This document shows positions 8,931 through 16,911 of a stretch of 51,338 nucleotides of DNA, piece after piece. The notes under the pieces are model-generated. The model was not told the origin of the DNA, searched no databases, and saw nothing but the letters and a program-made list of their open reading frames with translations. Each line of letters starts with the position of its first letter. The stretch's first letter is position 1. The position numbers were made by a program, and so were the translations under genes. Origin of the DNA: Bifidobacteriaceae bacterium (GTDB lineage: Bacteria > Actinomycetota > Actinomycetes > Actinomycetales > WQXJ01); NCBI GenBank assembly GCA_031281585.1, contig JAITFE010000022.1, forward strand, positions 1 to 51,338. The letters are read 5' to 3'.

Positions 8931-11174
8931 GTGGACAACACCCACACCGAACCAGTCGACCAGCCCGGTTCCGCCCACGCCCCCGCCCGCCGCTCCGAAG
9001 GCCGCGTCACCCTGCCGACCGAAGTCGGCGCGGAGGCGGCATGCTACGAGTTGCTGGAGGCTTTGGGGGCCGATGCCGTCCGGAACTCCGACGGCACCGA
9101 AGTGCCTCCCGAGTTGCGCGACCTGGGTTTGGCCGTCTACTCGAAGTATTTCGTCAACCGCGGCGACCGCGCCTGGGCCGGCGCCCACCCGGACCAGGTG
9201 CAGGAGCTGTACCTGCTGTCCCGCCCGGTCACCGCGACCGCCGCCGAGCTCGAACTGGAGCCGCTGGCGGGCTTCTACCACGAGCAGTTCAGGGTGGACC
9301 TTGAGCACTACCCGAAAACTTGGTGGGAGGTGCGGGACCGGACGGACGGCATCGTGCACCCGGTGGACGGCTGGAGCGTGGACGTGGCGGACTGTCCGGG
9401 CGGGCAGGGCGAGCCGAAAGTGACGGTGAGGGTGACCGGAGCCCAGCCGTACCACGAGTACACCGTCGCTTTCCTGGCGTGGAACATCTGGGAGCCCGTC
9501 CAGATGTACAACCACCTGACGAACAGTTGGGGCGACAAGCCGCACGACCCGGCCTACGACAACTTCCACGCCGAAACCCGCGAGCACAATCTGGCCAAGC
9601 TGCGGACGTGGCTGGCGGACAACCCCAAGACCACCGTGGTGCGCTTCACCACGTTCTTTTACCAATTCACGTTGATCTACAACGACCAGGCGGAAGAGAA
9701 GCACGTGGACTGGTTCGGGTACGCCGCCACCGTGTCGCCGGCCGCGCTGACCCAGTTCGAGGAGGAGTTCGGGTACCGGCTGACGCCGGAGGACTTCGTT
9801 GACGAGGGCTACTACCACGCGACCGGGCGGCCGCTCACGCCGCGCTGGCGGGACTGGCTGGCGTTTGTCCGCCGGGTGGTGACGGCGGGAGCGAAAGAGC
9901 TGGTCGCGGAGGTGCATCAGGCCGGGCGCGAGGCGATGATGTTCTTGGGCGACCAATGGATCGGCACAGAGCCGTACGGGCCGGATTTCGCGTCGATCGG
10001 GCTGGACGCCGTGGTCGGTTCGGTGGGGGACGGCGCCACTTTGCGGATGATCGCGGACATCCCCGGCGTCCGGTACACGGAGGGGCGGCTGCTGCCGTAC
10101 TTCTTCCCGGACGTGTTCCGGCCGGGCGGGGACCCGGCGGGCGAGGCGCTTTCGTCCTGGCTGCGGGCTCGGCGGGCCATGTTGCGGCATCCCGTGGACC
10201 GGATTGGGTACGGGGGGTATCCGTCGCTGGCGGCCGCCTACCCGGATTTTGTGGCGGTGGCCGCGCGGGTCGCGTCCGAATTCCGGGAGATCCATTCGCG
10301 TTCCCAGGGGGAACGGCCGTGGACCCAGGGCGGCCGGGTCGCGGTGTTGAACGAATGGGGTCCGCTGCGGGCGTGGCTGGCCTACACGGTGGCGCACGGC
10401 AAGCCGTACCGGTTCACGGAGCCTTATGCCGGGCTGCTGGAGGCGCTGGCCGGGTTGCCGTTCGATGTGACCTGGCTGAGTTTCGCCGAGGTCCTAGCTG
10501 ATGGCGTGCCGGATGACGTGGGCTGCGTGATCAACGCGGGGCCGGCGGGGACCTCGTTTTCCGGCGGCCCGGTGTGGGCGGATTCGTCTTTGGTGTCTTT
10601 GCTGCGGTCCTGGACCGCCGCCGGCGGCTTCTTCCTGGGGGTGGGACAGCCGTCTGCGCTGGTCAGAGGCGGGCGGACCTTCCAATTGGGGGACGTGTTG
10701 GGGGTTGACCAAGAGGTCGGGTTCTCGCTGTCCACGAACTGGTATCCCCGGCTTGACCCGTTGCACTGGGTCGCCTCGGACGCGCCGGCGGACCTGGACT
10801 TGCCCGATTCGGTCCGCTTTGTCCACGCCTCCGAGCTGGGTGCGACGGTGGTGCGGCAGGATCGCGGCGACGTGCAACTGGCGGTCAACGAGTACGGCGC
10901 GGGCCGCTCGGCGTATTTGGCGGGCCTGCCCTACTCAGCCGTGAACGCGCGGCTGGCGCACCGCGTCCTGCTGTGGGGCATGCGCTTGAACGCTCCCGCG
11001 GTCCCGTTCCTCCCGGACAACGTCAATGTGGAGGTGGCGGCCTATCCGGGCGCAGGCTGGCTGGCGGCGTCCAACAACACCGACTCCCCCCAACAAGCGA
11101 CTTTCACAACCCCGTCCGGTGCCACCCACCGGGTCTCGCTCCCCCCAGCGGCCATAACCTGGCTCCCCCTCTAA
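8931..11174 (+). CDS. lnpA: 1,3-beta-galactosyl-N-acetylhexosamine phosphorylase (GH112)
   Basis: A cytoplasmic enzyme of 747 aa that cleaves galacto-N-biose or lacto-N-biose I with inorganic phosphate to galactose 1-phosphate and GalNAc or GlcNAc. The GTG start is preceded by GAGAGG. The length is typical of GH112, and the family segment FTTFFYQFTLIYND...HVDWFGYAATVSP is clear (encoded near 9650-9740), as is MMFLGDQWIGTEPYG. It is the last gene of the importer operon, as lnpA follows its transporter genes in Bifidobacterium. The kinase and epimerase genes (lnpB-D) that complete the bifidobacterial operon are not in this window. Preference for GNB over LNB cannot be read from sequence, though the adjacent GH101 favours GNB. 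Confidence 0.93.
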   Translation: MDNTHTEPVDQPGSAHAPARRSEGRVTLPTEVGAEAACYELLEALGADAVRNSDGTEVPPELRDLGLAVYSKYFVNRGDRAWAGAHPDQVQELYLLSRPVTATAAELELEPLAGFYHEQFRVDLEHYPKTWWEVRDRTDGIVHPVDGWSVDVADCPGGQGEPKVTVRVTGAQPYHEYTVAFLAWNIWEPVQMYNHLTNSWGDKPHDPAYDNFHAETREHNLAKLRTWLADNPKTTVVRFTTFFYQFTLIYNDQAEEKHVDWFGYAATVSPAALTQFEEEFGYRLTPEDFVDEGYYHATGRPLTPRWRDWLAFVRRVVTAGAKELVAEVHQAGREAMMFLGDQWIGTEPYGPDFASIGLDAVVGSVGDGATLRMIADIPGVRYTEGRLLPYFFPDVFRPGGDPAGEALSSWLRARRAMLRHPVDRIGYGGYPSLAAAYPDFVAVAARVASEFREIHSRSQGERPWTQGGRVAVLNEWGPLRAWLAYTVAHGKPYRFTEPYAGLLEALAGLPFDVTWLSFAEVLADGVPDDVGCVINAGPAGTSFSGGPVWADSSLVSLLRSWTAAGGFFLGVGQPSALVRGGRTFQLGDVLGVDQEVGFSLSTNWYPRLDPLHWVASDAPADLDLPDSVRFVHASELGATVVRQDRGDVQLAVNEYGAGRSAYLAGLPYSAVNARLAHRVLLWGMRLNAPAVPFLPDNVNVEVAAYPGAGWLAASNNTDSPQQATFTTPSGATHRVSLPPAAITWLPL

Positions 11175-11200
11175 GGACCAATGTCGCGGGGACGGTCCTT
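11173..11200. terminator. REP-like stem-loop at the end of lnpA
   Basis: AAGGACC (11173-11179) pairs with GGTCCTT (11194-11200) across a 14-nt loop, followed by TTTCG. The left arm overlaps the lnpA stop codon. The right part contains a 14-mer (11187-11200) that recurs in inverted orientation at 25254-25267. It may be a transcription terminator, a copy of a dispersed REP-type element, or both. Nothing else is visible in 11201-11394. Confidence 0.5.
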
Positions 11201-11394
11201 TTCGTCAAAACGCCGGGGCCGGACGTGCGCGGCTAGCACCGGACGCGGCCCCCGCAGCAACGTCGCGTCCTCGAGAGAGGCACCGGCGCCGCAGAGAGCA
11301 GTTTTCAATGCCGCCGATGCCGTCTGGTCGCCTCTCCCGGCACCTTCCGGGTGTTCCACATCCCTTCATGGAGGCGAGGGGGTTGTCTGATGTG

Positions 11395-11847
11395 TCATGA
11401 CGTTGGTGGACGGTCGATTTGGCCCCACTGCGCGGAAAAGCTCATGCCCGGCCGAGCTTCTCGGGGCTGGCCGCCACCTTGATGTCGCGACACCGGCGCA
11501 CGCCAGGTTGACCCTGGGCGTGCAGTCGCTACTGCCGAGCGGCGCCCATCCGATGAGCTGGACGTCAGGTGCCAGCCACAACAGGAAGGGCACTGGTATA
11601 CCCGTCGCTCAAGGCGCCTGGATTCCAATCCGAGCGTGGCAGCAACCTGGCGCTCGTACTTGATTCCCAAGAGCGCTTCTTTGGCCGCGGAAACGTCCGG
11701 GTAGCGGACCTTCGAGCCAGCTGAGCAACGGTCCACGCGCGGCGCGCGGTGGGCCGGACTGGGCGCCAGCCAGACGCGATCCCGGCTTTCCGTGGATCGC
11801 CGAGCCGCACGCTTCGGCCGTTGCGGTCTCATACTGTCGTTGGCCAT
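11395..11847 (-). CDS. Small CxxC zinc-ribbon-like protein, function unknown
   Basis: 150 aa. The ATG at 11847 is chosen because AAGGAG lies seven bases upstream; the longer frame to 12069 has no such site. The middle of the protein resembles small actinobacterial and phage proteins: basic residues, a lone Cys, KVRYPDVSAAKEALLGIKY, then YQCPSCCGWHLTS, i.e. a CPxC pair followed by a WHLTS tail. It is Arg-rich at the N-terminus. The C-terminal 45 residues are low-complexity and could be non-native. It points away from the nine-gene operon and shares its upstream region. Its role is unknown, possibly nucleic-acid binding. Confidence 0.6.
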   Translation of the reverse strand: MANDSMRPQRPKRAARRSTESRDRVWLAPSPAHRAPRVDRCSAGSKVRYPDVSAAKEALLGIKYERQVAATLGLESRRLERRVYQCPSCCGWHLTSSSSDGRRSAVATARPGSTWRAPVSRHQGGGQPREARPGMSFSAQWGQIDRPPTS

Positions 11848-12011
11848 GGGTTTCTCCTTCATCGTCGGTCCCGGTTCGCAGCCACGGTAGGCCGGGCCTG
11901 GGGGACTACCAATGCGCGGCGTCCCTGGGGACGCGTCAACTCGCCCCGAGGGCGGCCCGCGCGTTGACTGATGCCGCTGGCACCCGGCCAGCACCCACGA
12001 AAGGAACACCG

Positions 12012-13034
12012 ATGGAAAAGGTCCCCGGCACCACCCACACGCTCTGGCTTCTGTTGCTGGTGGCAGCAATAGCCGCAGTGGTCTTCTATTTCCGTTCGAA
12101 TAGGGAGGGGCACCGTCCCCTTCTTCCCCATCTCGGGATCAATACACCGCAAATCAAGAGCTTGACCGAATTCATAGCCGAGCGGGCTGTCGACTGGATT
12201 CGGGACTACGCCGCCGACCCCCAAATCCCGGTGCCCACCCTCTACACGCACGTTCTGGTAGATCCTGACCACGGGGCGGTGCTGCGATCGTCAAAACGCC
12301 AGGTCAACGAACGGCTCCACGACCTGATTCGCGACCTAGGCGACAAGGCGGCGGCACCGAGAGGGTCGACTTTCGCGGGAGCCGACGTCGTGGTGCTGGA
12401 GGTCTCAGACGGACCCGTGGGCACTAAGCCCGATGTGTACCTGTCAGCGGATCCGAGCCAGAGGCCCCGCTGGAACCGCGCGGGCAGCCCCGCCCGGCAG
12501 GTCGCCGCCGACGCGCCGCCGATGCCGTCGTTTCCGGCCTCGGAGAAGGTCGCGGACTCGGCGACAGGGACCGCGACCCCGGGCTTCGCCACCGCCTACT
12601 CCCCGCCTGCCCCGTCCCACGCCCCCAGCGCGGTCAGCACGCCGAACGATTCGGTCGGCATTGTCGTCACGTCTCCCCGCGTCAGGGCGTCCGAATCAAC
12701 CAACGGCCTTGTCACCGCAGTCGTGACCGAGCCTGGGCGGGAACCCGCCTGCTACACATTGGAGCCCGGCCGCACGGTACGTGTCGGCCGGTCGCCGGCC
12801 TGCGAAATCCCGGTTGCGGCTTACTACGCATCCCGCGATCACGCCGCGCTGACGCTGGAGGACGACGTGCTCACAGTCACCGACCACTCGAGCGGCGGCC
12901 TGTGGCTGGAGAGGAACGGCTCTGGCTGGGTCAAGCTCTCAGGAACATCCAGGCTGGCCCTGCCAATCCGCTTGTCCTGCGACTGCGATGGCGAGCTGGC
13001 GATCACCCTTGCACCGCTGTCTCACCGGCCATGA
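12012..13034 (+). CDS. Membrane-anchored FhaA-like FHA-domain protein; first gene of the nine-gene operon
   Basis: 340 aa, starting at an ATG with AAAGGA upstream (an in-frame start at 11964 lacks an RBS). One TM helix (residues about 10-27) is followed by a domain with VPTLYTHVLVDPDH and a paired-helix segment (about 45-150). This resembles the DUF3662 domain of mycobacterial FhaA. A Pro/Ala/Ser linker follows, then an FHA domain (about 245-325) with G259-R260, S274-R275 and H277, the usual phosphothreonine-binding positions. The Asn of the usual SxNG motif is replaced (SSGG). In actinobacteria FhaA/FhaB proteins are encoded with rodA, pbpA and pknA/B. Here the FHA gene overlaps a rodA-pbpA fusion by four bases (ATGA). 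The FHA call is confident; the DUF3662 likeness is tentative. Confidence 0.82.
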   Translation: MEKVPGTTHTLWLLLLVAAIAAVVFYFRSNREGHRPLLPHLGINTPQIKSLTEFIAERAVDWIRDYAADPQIPVPTLYTHVLVDPDHGAVLRSSKRQVNERLHDLIRDLGDKAAAPRGSTFAGADVVVLEVSDGPVGTKPDVYLSADPSQRPRWNRAGSPARQVAADAPPMPSFPASEKVADSATGTATPGFATAYSPPAPSHAPSAVSTPNDSVGIVVTSPRVRASESTNGLVTAVVTEPGREPACYTLEPGRTVRVGRSPACEIPVAAYYASRDHAALTLEDDVLTVTDHSSGGLWLERNGSGWVKLSGTSRLALPIRLSCDCDGELAITLAPLSHRP

Positions 13035-15838
13035 GTTCCAAGCAATCGATCTGGGGGCCGCCATTGGCCGCAGCGTTCGCGGGGTTCGCGGCCGCCGCCT
13101 CCCTGGCCGGGGCGGATGGTTCGTTGAGGGCCGGGTTTGGCATGCTCGTGGCGACGGGTGGCCTGGCGGTAGGAACCGTAGCGAGACCGTTCACCTACCA
13201 AGTCATCGCACTGTTCGGGGCCGGCGGAGCGACCGCTGGCCTTCAAACTCGTTTTGGCCACGATCTTGCCAAGGAAATCGTGATGTACGTGGCGGTGGCG
13301 CTGGTCGCCTGTGCCTGCGGCACAGGTGGCTGCCGCCTTGTGTGGAGGTCTCGAATAGACGATGGATCCTGGCGGATGAAAGTCGGCTGCACGCTGATCG
13401 CCGCCGCCACAGCGCTGCGGTTCGGGCTCGTGACGGCTCTGGCGCTGCCCTCGGGTTACCGATGGGACCGCATCAAGACAGGGTTCCTGCCGCTGCCCGT
13501 CGCGGGAGGCATTCAGGTTGGGGAGTTCACCCGGATCGCCTTGGTGGTTGGCGCGGCGCTGGTGGCGGGCGTGTTGGCCGCCGGGGGGCGATCTGGGCTC
13601 GGGAATCCCCTGCCGAAGGCGGCGACGCTGCTCTTCGCGGTCTACGTTGTCTGCGGAATGGCGCTGGACACCGGCCCGACCGCCATCACGCTCCTGGCGT
13701 GCGGTGTTGCGACCTGGACGGCTGTCCGCGCCCGTCAGCCCGCTGATTCCGAACCGCCAGGCCGCCGTCGAACGCGCTCCCCGCAACCGGTCGCTCTGAC
13801 CTTGACTGCGGCCGTGGTCGCGGCAGTCGGCATCGGAGCCGTAACGTCTTCAAGCACTGTCAGTGCGCGGCTCGCCGACTGGCGGGCCGCAGACCTGTCC
13901 ACCGCCACTTTGCAGACCCAGATGGCCCGCATCGCCGCCGCCGAGGGCGGACTGATCGGTCGGGGATGGGGGACCGGCGCTTTCGGGTCCGGCATATATG
14001 CGGCAGATTCCGACTACGCGCTCGCTTCGATCGCAGCCGACCTCGGCCTCCTGCCCGCCTTGGGGCTGGTGGCTCTGGTGTTGGTGGCGCTGGCTCAACT
14101 AGGTGCTGCCGGTCGAGTTCGAATGCGGGCGCAAACGGAAGCGGTCACCCGCGCATTAGCGGCTCTGAGCATCACATGGTTGTTGGTAGCGGCGCTGGGC
14201 GGCCTTGGGATTCTGCCACTTACTGGGATCAGCGCCCCGTTCTTGGTGCTCAAGGGATCCTCAATCATCTCCAGTGGGTTGCTGGTCGGCGTGATCGTTG
14301 GATTCGTCCAAGGAGACACTGGCCCGGCAACTGTCCGCCACCAGGCCTGGCGCGCGCCAGTCTGGGCCAGGACGGTGGCGGCCGGGCTGGTGGTCTACGG
14401 GATAGTCATGGCTTGCCTTACCCCAAGCCGGGGCGCTCTCGCAACCTACCGGCCAATCGGCGACCTGTTGGCGCGCGACGGATCAGTTGTCGCGACGACT
14501 GGCCCCGACGAATCGCGGACCTACCCAACGCAGAGCCTATACGCCGACCTGGGAGGCAGCATCTGGGTACAGTCAGATTCGGGGCGTCGCCTCTGGTCGC
14601 GTTATGGCCTGGAGACATCCCCTCTTCTGACATGCGGCAACGAACCCGATCTCAGCGACTGGTTGGCAACTGCCATACATCCGGTGCCGTGTTTGCCTGT
14701 CGACCTGGTGTCAACAATCAGCCCAATTGCGCAGACGGCCATCTCGCGAGCCATAGCCACGTCCGACCTGCGGCCCGGCCAAGTATCCGCTGCCTACGTT
14801 GACGCCACCAACGGCGAGATTCTCGGACTGTATTCAGGAGGGGTGGCGGATCCGAATTCTCTAGAAATCGATCCTGCGGCCCCGCCTCCCGCCCCATGGC
14901 CCGCCATTGACTCGTGGCGTCTCGCCACGCCGCCCGGTTCGGCCTTCAAGCCGCTGATCATGGCGGCGGCAGTGGACCTCGGGGTGCCCACGCCGAGTCG
15001 GGCGCTCGACAGACTGGTGACCGACCCGGAGACGGGCGAGGGGATGGTCAATGCCAGCGGCGCGCGGTGCCCGGACGGTTCGGTGGGCACCGCTTTGGCG
15101 GCCTCCTGCAACACGGTGGCGGCCGACTACGCCATCGCGGCGGGTGCCGGCCGCCTGGCCGATTACGTGAACACGCATTTCGGCGCAGACTCGGAGCTTT
15201 CATACGACGTCGCGGACGTTTCCGCCCGTCCGCGCCTAACCACGGGTTTGGGATCCCTGGCAACCGCGGACGGGAACACCTCTCCGGCGCTGGCGCGCAC
15301 GTCAATCGGGCAGGAGTCGGTCACCGCCAGCCCCCTGTCGTTGGCCGCCGCCTACGTGTCGTTGGTGCGGGGAACCGAGCATCCCGGCGAACCGGTGCCG
15401 TTGGCCCACCTCGCGGCAGGCGTATGCCAGGAAGGCAAGTACAGGGCCGTCAGCTGGGAACAGTTCGGCGCTAGCCCTTCGGCTGACGCATCGGCCCAGG
15501 TCCTGTCTGGGATGCGGTCTGCCATCACCGCCCCCTTCGGCACTGCGCGATCCCTAGTTCTGGGGCACCCCGAATTGAGCGGCCGCGACCTCGCCGCCAA
15601 GACAGGCACCGCCGAGGTGGCGACGGATGCCACCGGCACGGCCACAAGGGTGGACCGCTGGGCTGTCGCCGTTCTCGACTCCCGCTACGTGCTTGTGGTG
15701 AGGGTGCTAGACACTGCGGATAACACCGGCAACCCGGCTTTGGCGTTAGCCGGTAACATCTTGGCTGACACAGCGGCGATCGGCGAGTCGGTCGCCGCTT
15801 CCCCCGAATGCCCGGCGAACAGCCATTCCCCGGGATAG
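13031..15838 (+). CDS. RodA/FtsW (SEDS) glycan polymerase fused to a PbpA-type class B transpeptidase
   Basis: 935 aa with two peptidoglycan-synthesis enzymes in one chain. Residues 1 to about 455 are a polytopic SEDS domain of 10-12 helices. Its signature GLIGRGWGTGAFGSG...AADSDYALASIAADLGLLP places D328 at the catalytic Asp of SEDS enzymes, and ALGGLGILPLTGISAPF is the second conserved block. After one more helix comes a PbpA-like region (residues about 465 on; dG-like LLARDGSVVATTGP) and a transpeptidase with S637-A-F-K640, S692-C-N694 and K857-T-G. All three penicillin-binding motifs are intact, so both activities look functional. The parts are in the order rodA then pbpA, as in the standard actinobacterial operon, where they are separate genes. 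It starts inside the FHA stop codon. No frame break is seen across the junction. Confidence 0.92.
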   Translation: MSSKQSIWGPPLAAAFAGFAAAASLAGADGSLRAGFGMLVATGGLAVGTVARPFTYQVIALFGAGGATAGLQTRFGHDLAKEIVMYVAVALVACACGTGGCRLVWRSRIDDGSWRMKVGCTLIAAATALRFGLVTALALPSGYRWDRIKTGFLPLPVAGGIQVGEFTRIALVVGAALVAGVLAAGGRSGLGNPLPKAATLLFAVYVVCGMALDTGPTAITLLACGVATWTAVRARQPADSEPPGRRRTRSPQPVALTLTAAVVAAVGIGAVTSSSTVSARLADWRAADLSTATLQTQMARIAAAEGGLIGRGWGTGAFGSGIYAADSDYALASIAADLGLLPALGLVALVLVALAQLGAAGRVRMRAQTEAVTRALAALSITWLLVAALGGLGILPLTGISAPFLVLKGSSIISSGLLVGVIVGFVQGDTGPATVRHQAWRAPVWARTVAAGLVVYGIVMACLTPSRGALATYRPIGDLLARDGSVVATTGPDESRTYPTQSLYADLGGSIWVQSDSGRRLWSRYGLETSPLLTCGNEPDLSDWLATAIHPVPCLPVDLVSTISPIAQTAISRAIATSDLRPGQVSAAYVDATNGEILGLYSGGVADPNSLEIDPAAPPPAPWPAIDSWRLATPPGSAFKPLIMAAAVDLGVPTPSRALDRLVTDPETGEGMVNASGARCPDGSVGTALAASCNTVAADYAIAAGAGRLADYVNTHFGADSELSYDVADVSARPRLTTGLGSLATADGNTSPALARTSIGQESVTASPLSLAAAYVSLVRGTEHPGEPVPLAHLAAGVCQEGKYRAVSWEQFGASPSADASAQVLSGMRSAITAPFGTARSLVLGHPELSGRDLAAKTGTAEVATDATGTATRVDRWAVAVLDSRYVLVVRVLDTADNTGNPALALAGNILADTAAIGESVAASPECPANSHSPG

Positions 15839-15855
15839 CTCTGAAAGGCGCAGCG

Positions 15856-16911
15856 ATGTCCGGCCAAGATCGCCCAGCGGTCAACCTGGTGTTTCGTCTT
15901 GGCCGCGACCCCGCCCCCCGCGGCGCGCCCGAGCCAGTCAGGATTCCGTGGTCCGCAAACGGCGGGACCATCCGTGTTGGACGCCTGGCCACGCCCGCAG
16001 AGGACGCGGTGCCGCTCCTCCCCCCCGTCCAGTCCCTGGTGACAAGCAACCCCACACGCTTCCTGCGTCTTCTGGACCGAAAGACTATGGAAAACGTCCC
16101 TCGCCGTCTGCTCGGTCTCCGCGTGGTTGCAACTCGATCCGGCCACTGGGTCGAGGTGTGCGCGGCTTTCAGCAACCAAAACGAATGGGAAGCCCGCTTA
16201 ACCACGTCCCTGGGCGACAAAACTTTGGATTCGGACCCAAGTGCGGACGTTTGGTATCGGTTTCCGCCCGGCGCGTCGGTCAAAGTGTACGGATCCAAGA
16301 CACTAACTGACGCCGAAGGCGTCGACACATCAGTCTTGGAGGTAGAGAACGTCTCCCCGTTTGGCATCGGAGCGGGCCAGCCCCCCATTCTAACGGCGGG
16401 TGTGGCGGACAGACTGCGACCGCCCACTAAGAGGGCGATCGACCACGCGGAAGACTTCGACAACGAGTCCGGCCGCCTCACCAGACCGAAGGTGTCCTTG
16501 GCGGTGCTGGCGGCCGCCCACCGCATCGCGGCAGACACATCCAACCGCGCCACGGCCGGTGAACTGCGGACGGTCTTGGAAAACGGACCCGTCCCGGCCT
16601 GTCATTCTCGAAGGCAGTTGGAGCGGACAAGTTCGGTGCTTGGCTGGATATCGGAGCGGATACCCCGGTCTGAACTCAGTGCAGACGTGGAGACCCTGAC
16701 AGGGCTCGTCCTCGACGAGCCACAGATCGCGCAATGGGCTAGGTCACCTCAAGAGCACGGCTGGACAGGCCCGAAACTCGCTCGCCACATTGGCATGCTG
16801 GCGGCCCAGGCCGGCCTGATCGAACCGTCATTGGTCGAACACTGCGAACAACAGTTACTTGGCGCCCTGGCTGAGCTTCACGCAGCCGAACCAAAAGTCC
16901 CCCGCCAATGA
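15856..16911 (+). CDS. Unknown protein with a possible degenerate FHA-like N-terminal domain
   Basis: 351 aa, starting at the ATG after GAAAGG (longer in-frame starts lie inside the upstream gene). No family is recognised with confidence. The first 180 residues look beta-rich and contain GGTIRVGRLA, reminiscent of the first strands of an FHA fold, but the SxxH motif is not evident. The rest is helical (RPKVSLAVLAAAHRIAAD..., LARHIGMLAAQAGLIEPSLVEHCEQQLLGAL) and may be an adaptor or dimerisation region. No signal peptide or TM helix is present, so it should be cytoplasmic. It lies 17 bp after the SEDS-PBP gene and overlaps the kinase-like gene by four bases, so it is part of the same operon. 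Confidence 0.75.
   Translation: MSGQDRPAVNLVFRLGRDPAPRGAPEPVRIPWSANGGTIRVGRLATPAEDAVPLLPPVQSLVTSNPTRFLRLLDRKTMENVPRRLLGLRVVATRSGHWVEVCAAFSNQNEWEARLTTSLGDKTLDSDPSADVWYRFPPGASVKVYGSKTLTDAEGVDTSVLEVENVSPFGIGAGQPPILTAGVADRLRPPTKRAIDHAEDFDNESGRLTRPKVSLAVLAAAHRIAADTSNRATAGELRTVLENGPVPACHSRRQLERTSSVLGWISERIPRSELSADVETLTGLVLDEPQIAQWARSPQEHGWTGPKLARHIGMLAAQAGLIEPSLVEHCEQQLLGALAELHAAEPKVPRQ

Noticed and set aside
7904-9010. Minus-strand 368-codon frame under the permease genes
   Set aside because: Antisense to permeases with clear EAA motifs; its product is a His/Asp/Gly-rich shadow of the complementary strand.
11201-11394. Possible gene or RNA between lnpA and the zinc-ribbon gene
   Set aside because: Only short frames without start sites or motifs, and no convincing RNA fold.
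12100-12130. GGGGCACCGTCCCCTTC inside the FHA gene as a further REP element
   Set aside because: It is similar to the REP core, but it is coding and lacks the long hairpin; chance similarity cannot be excluded.
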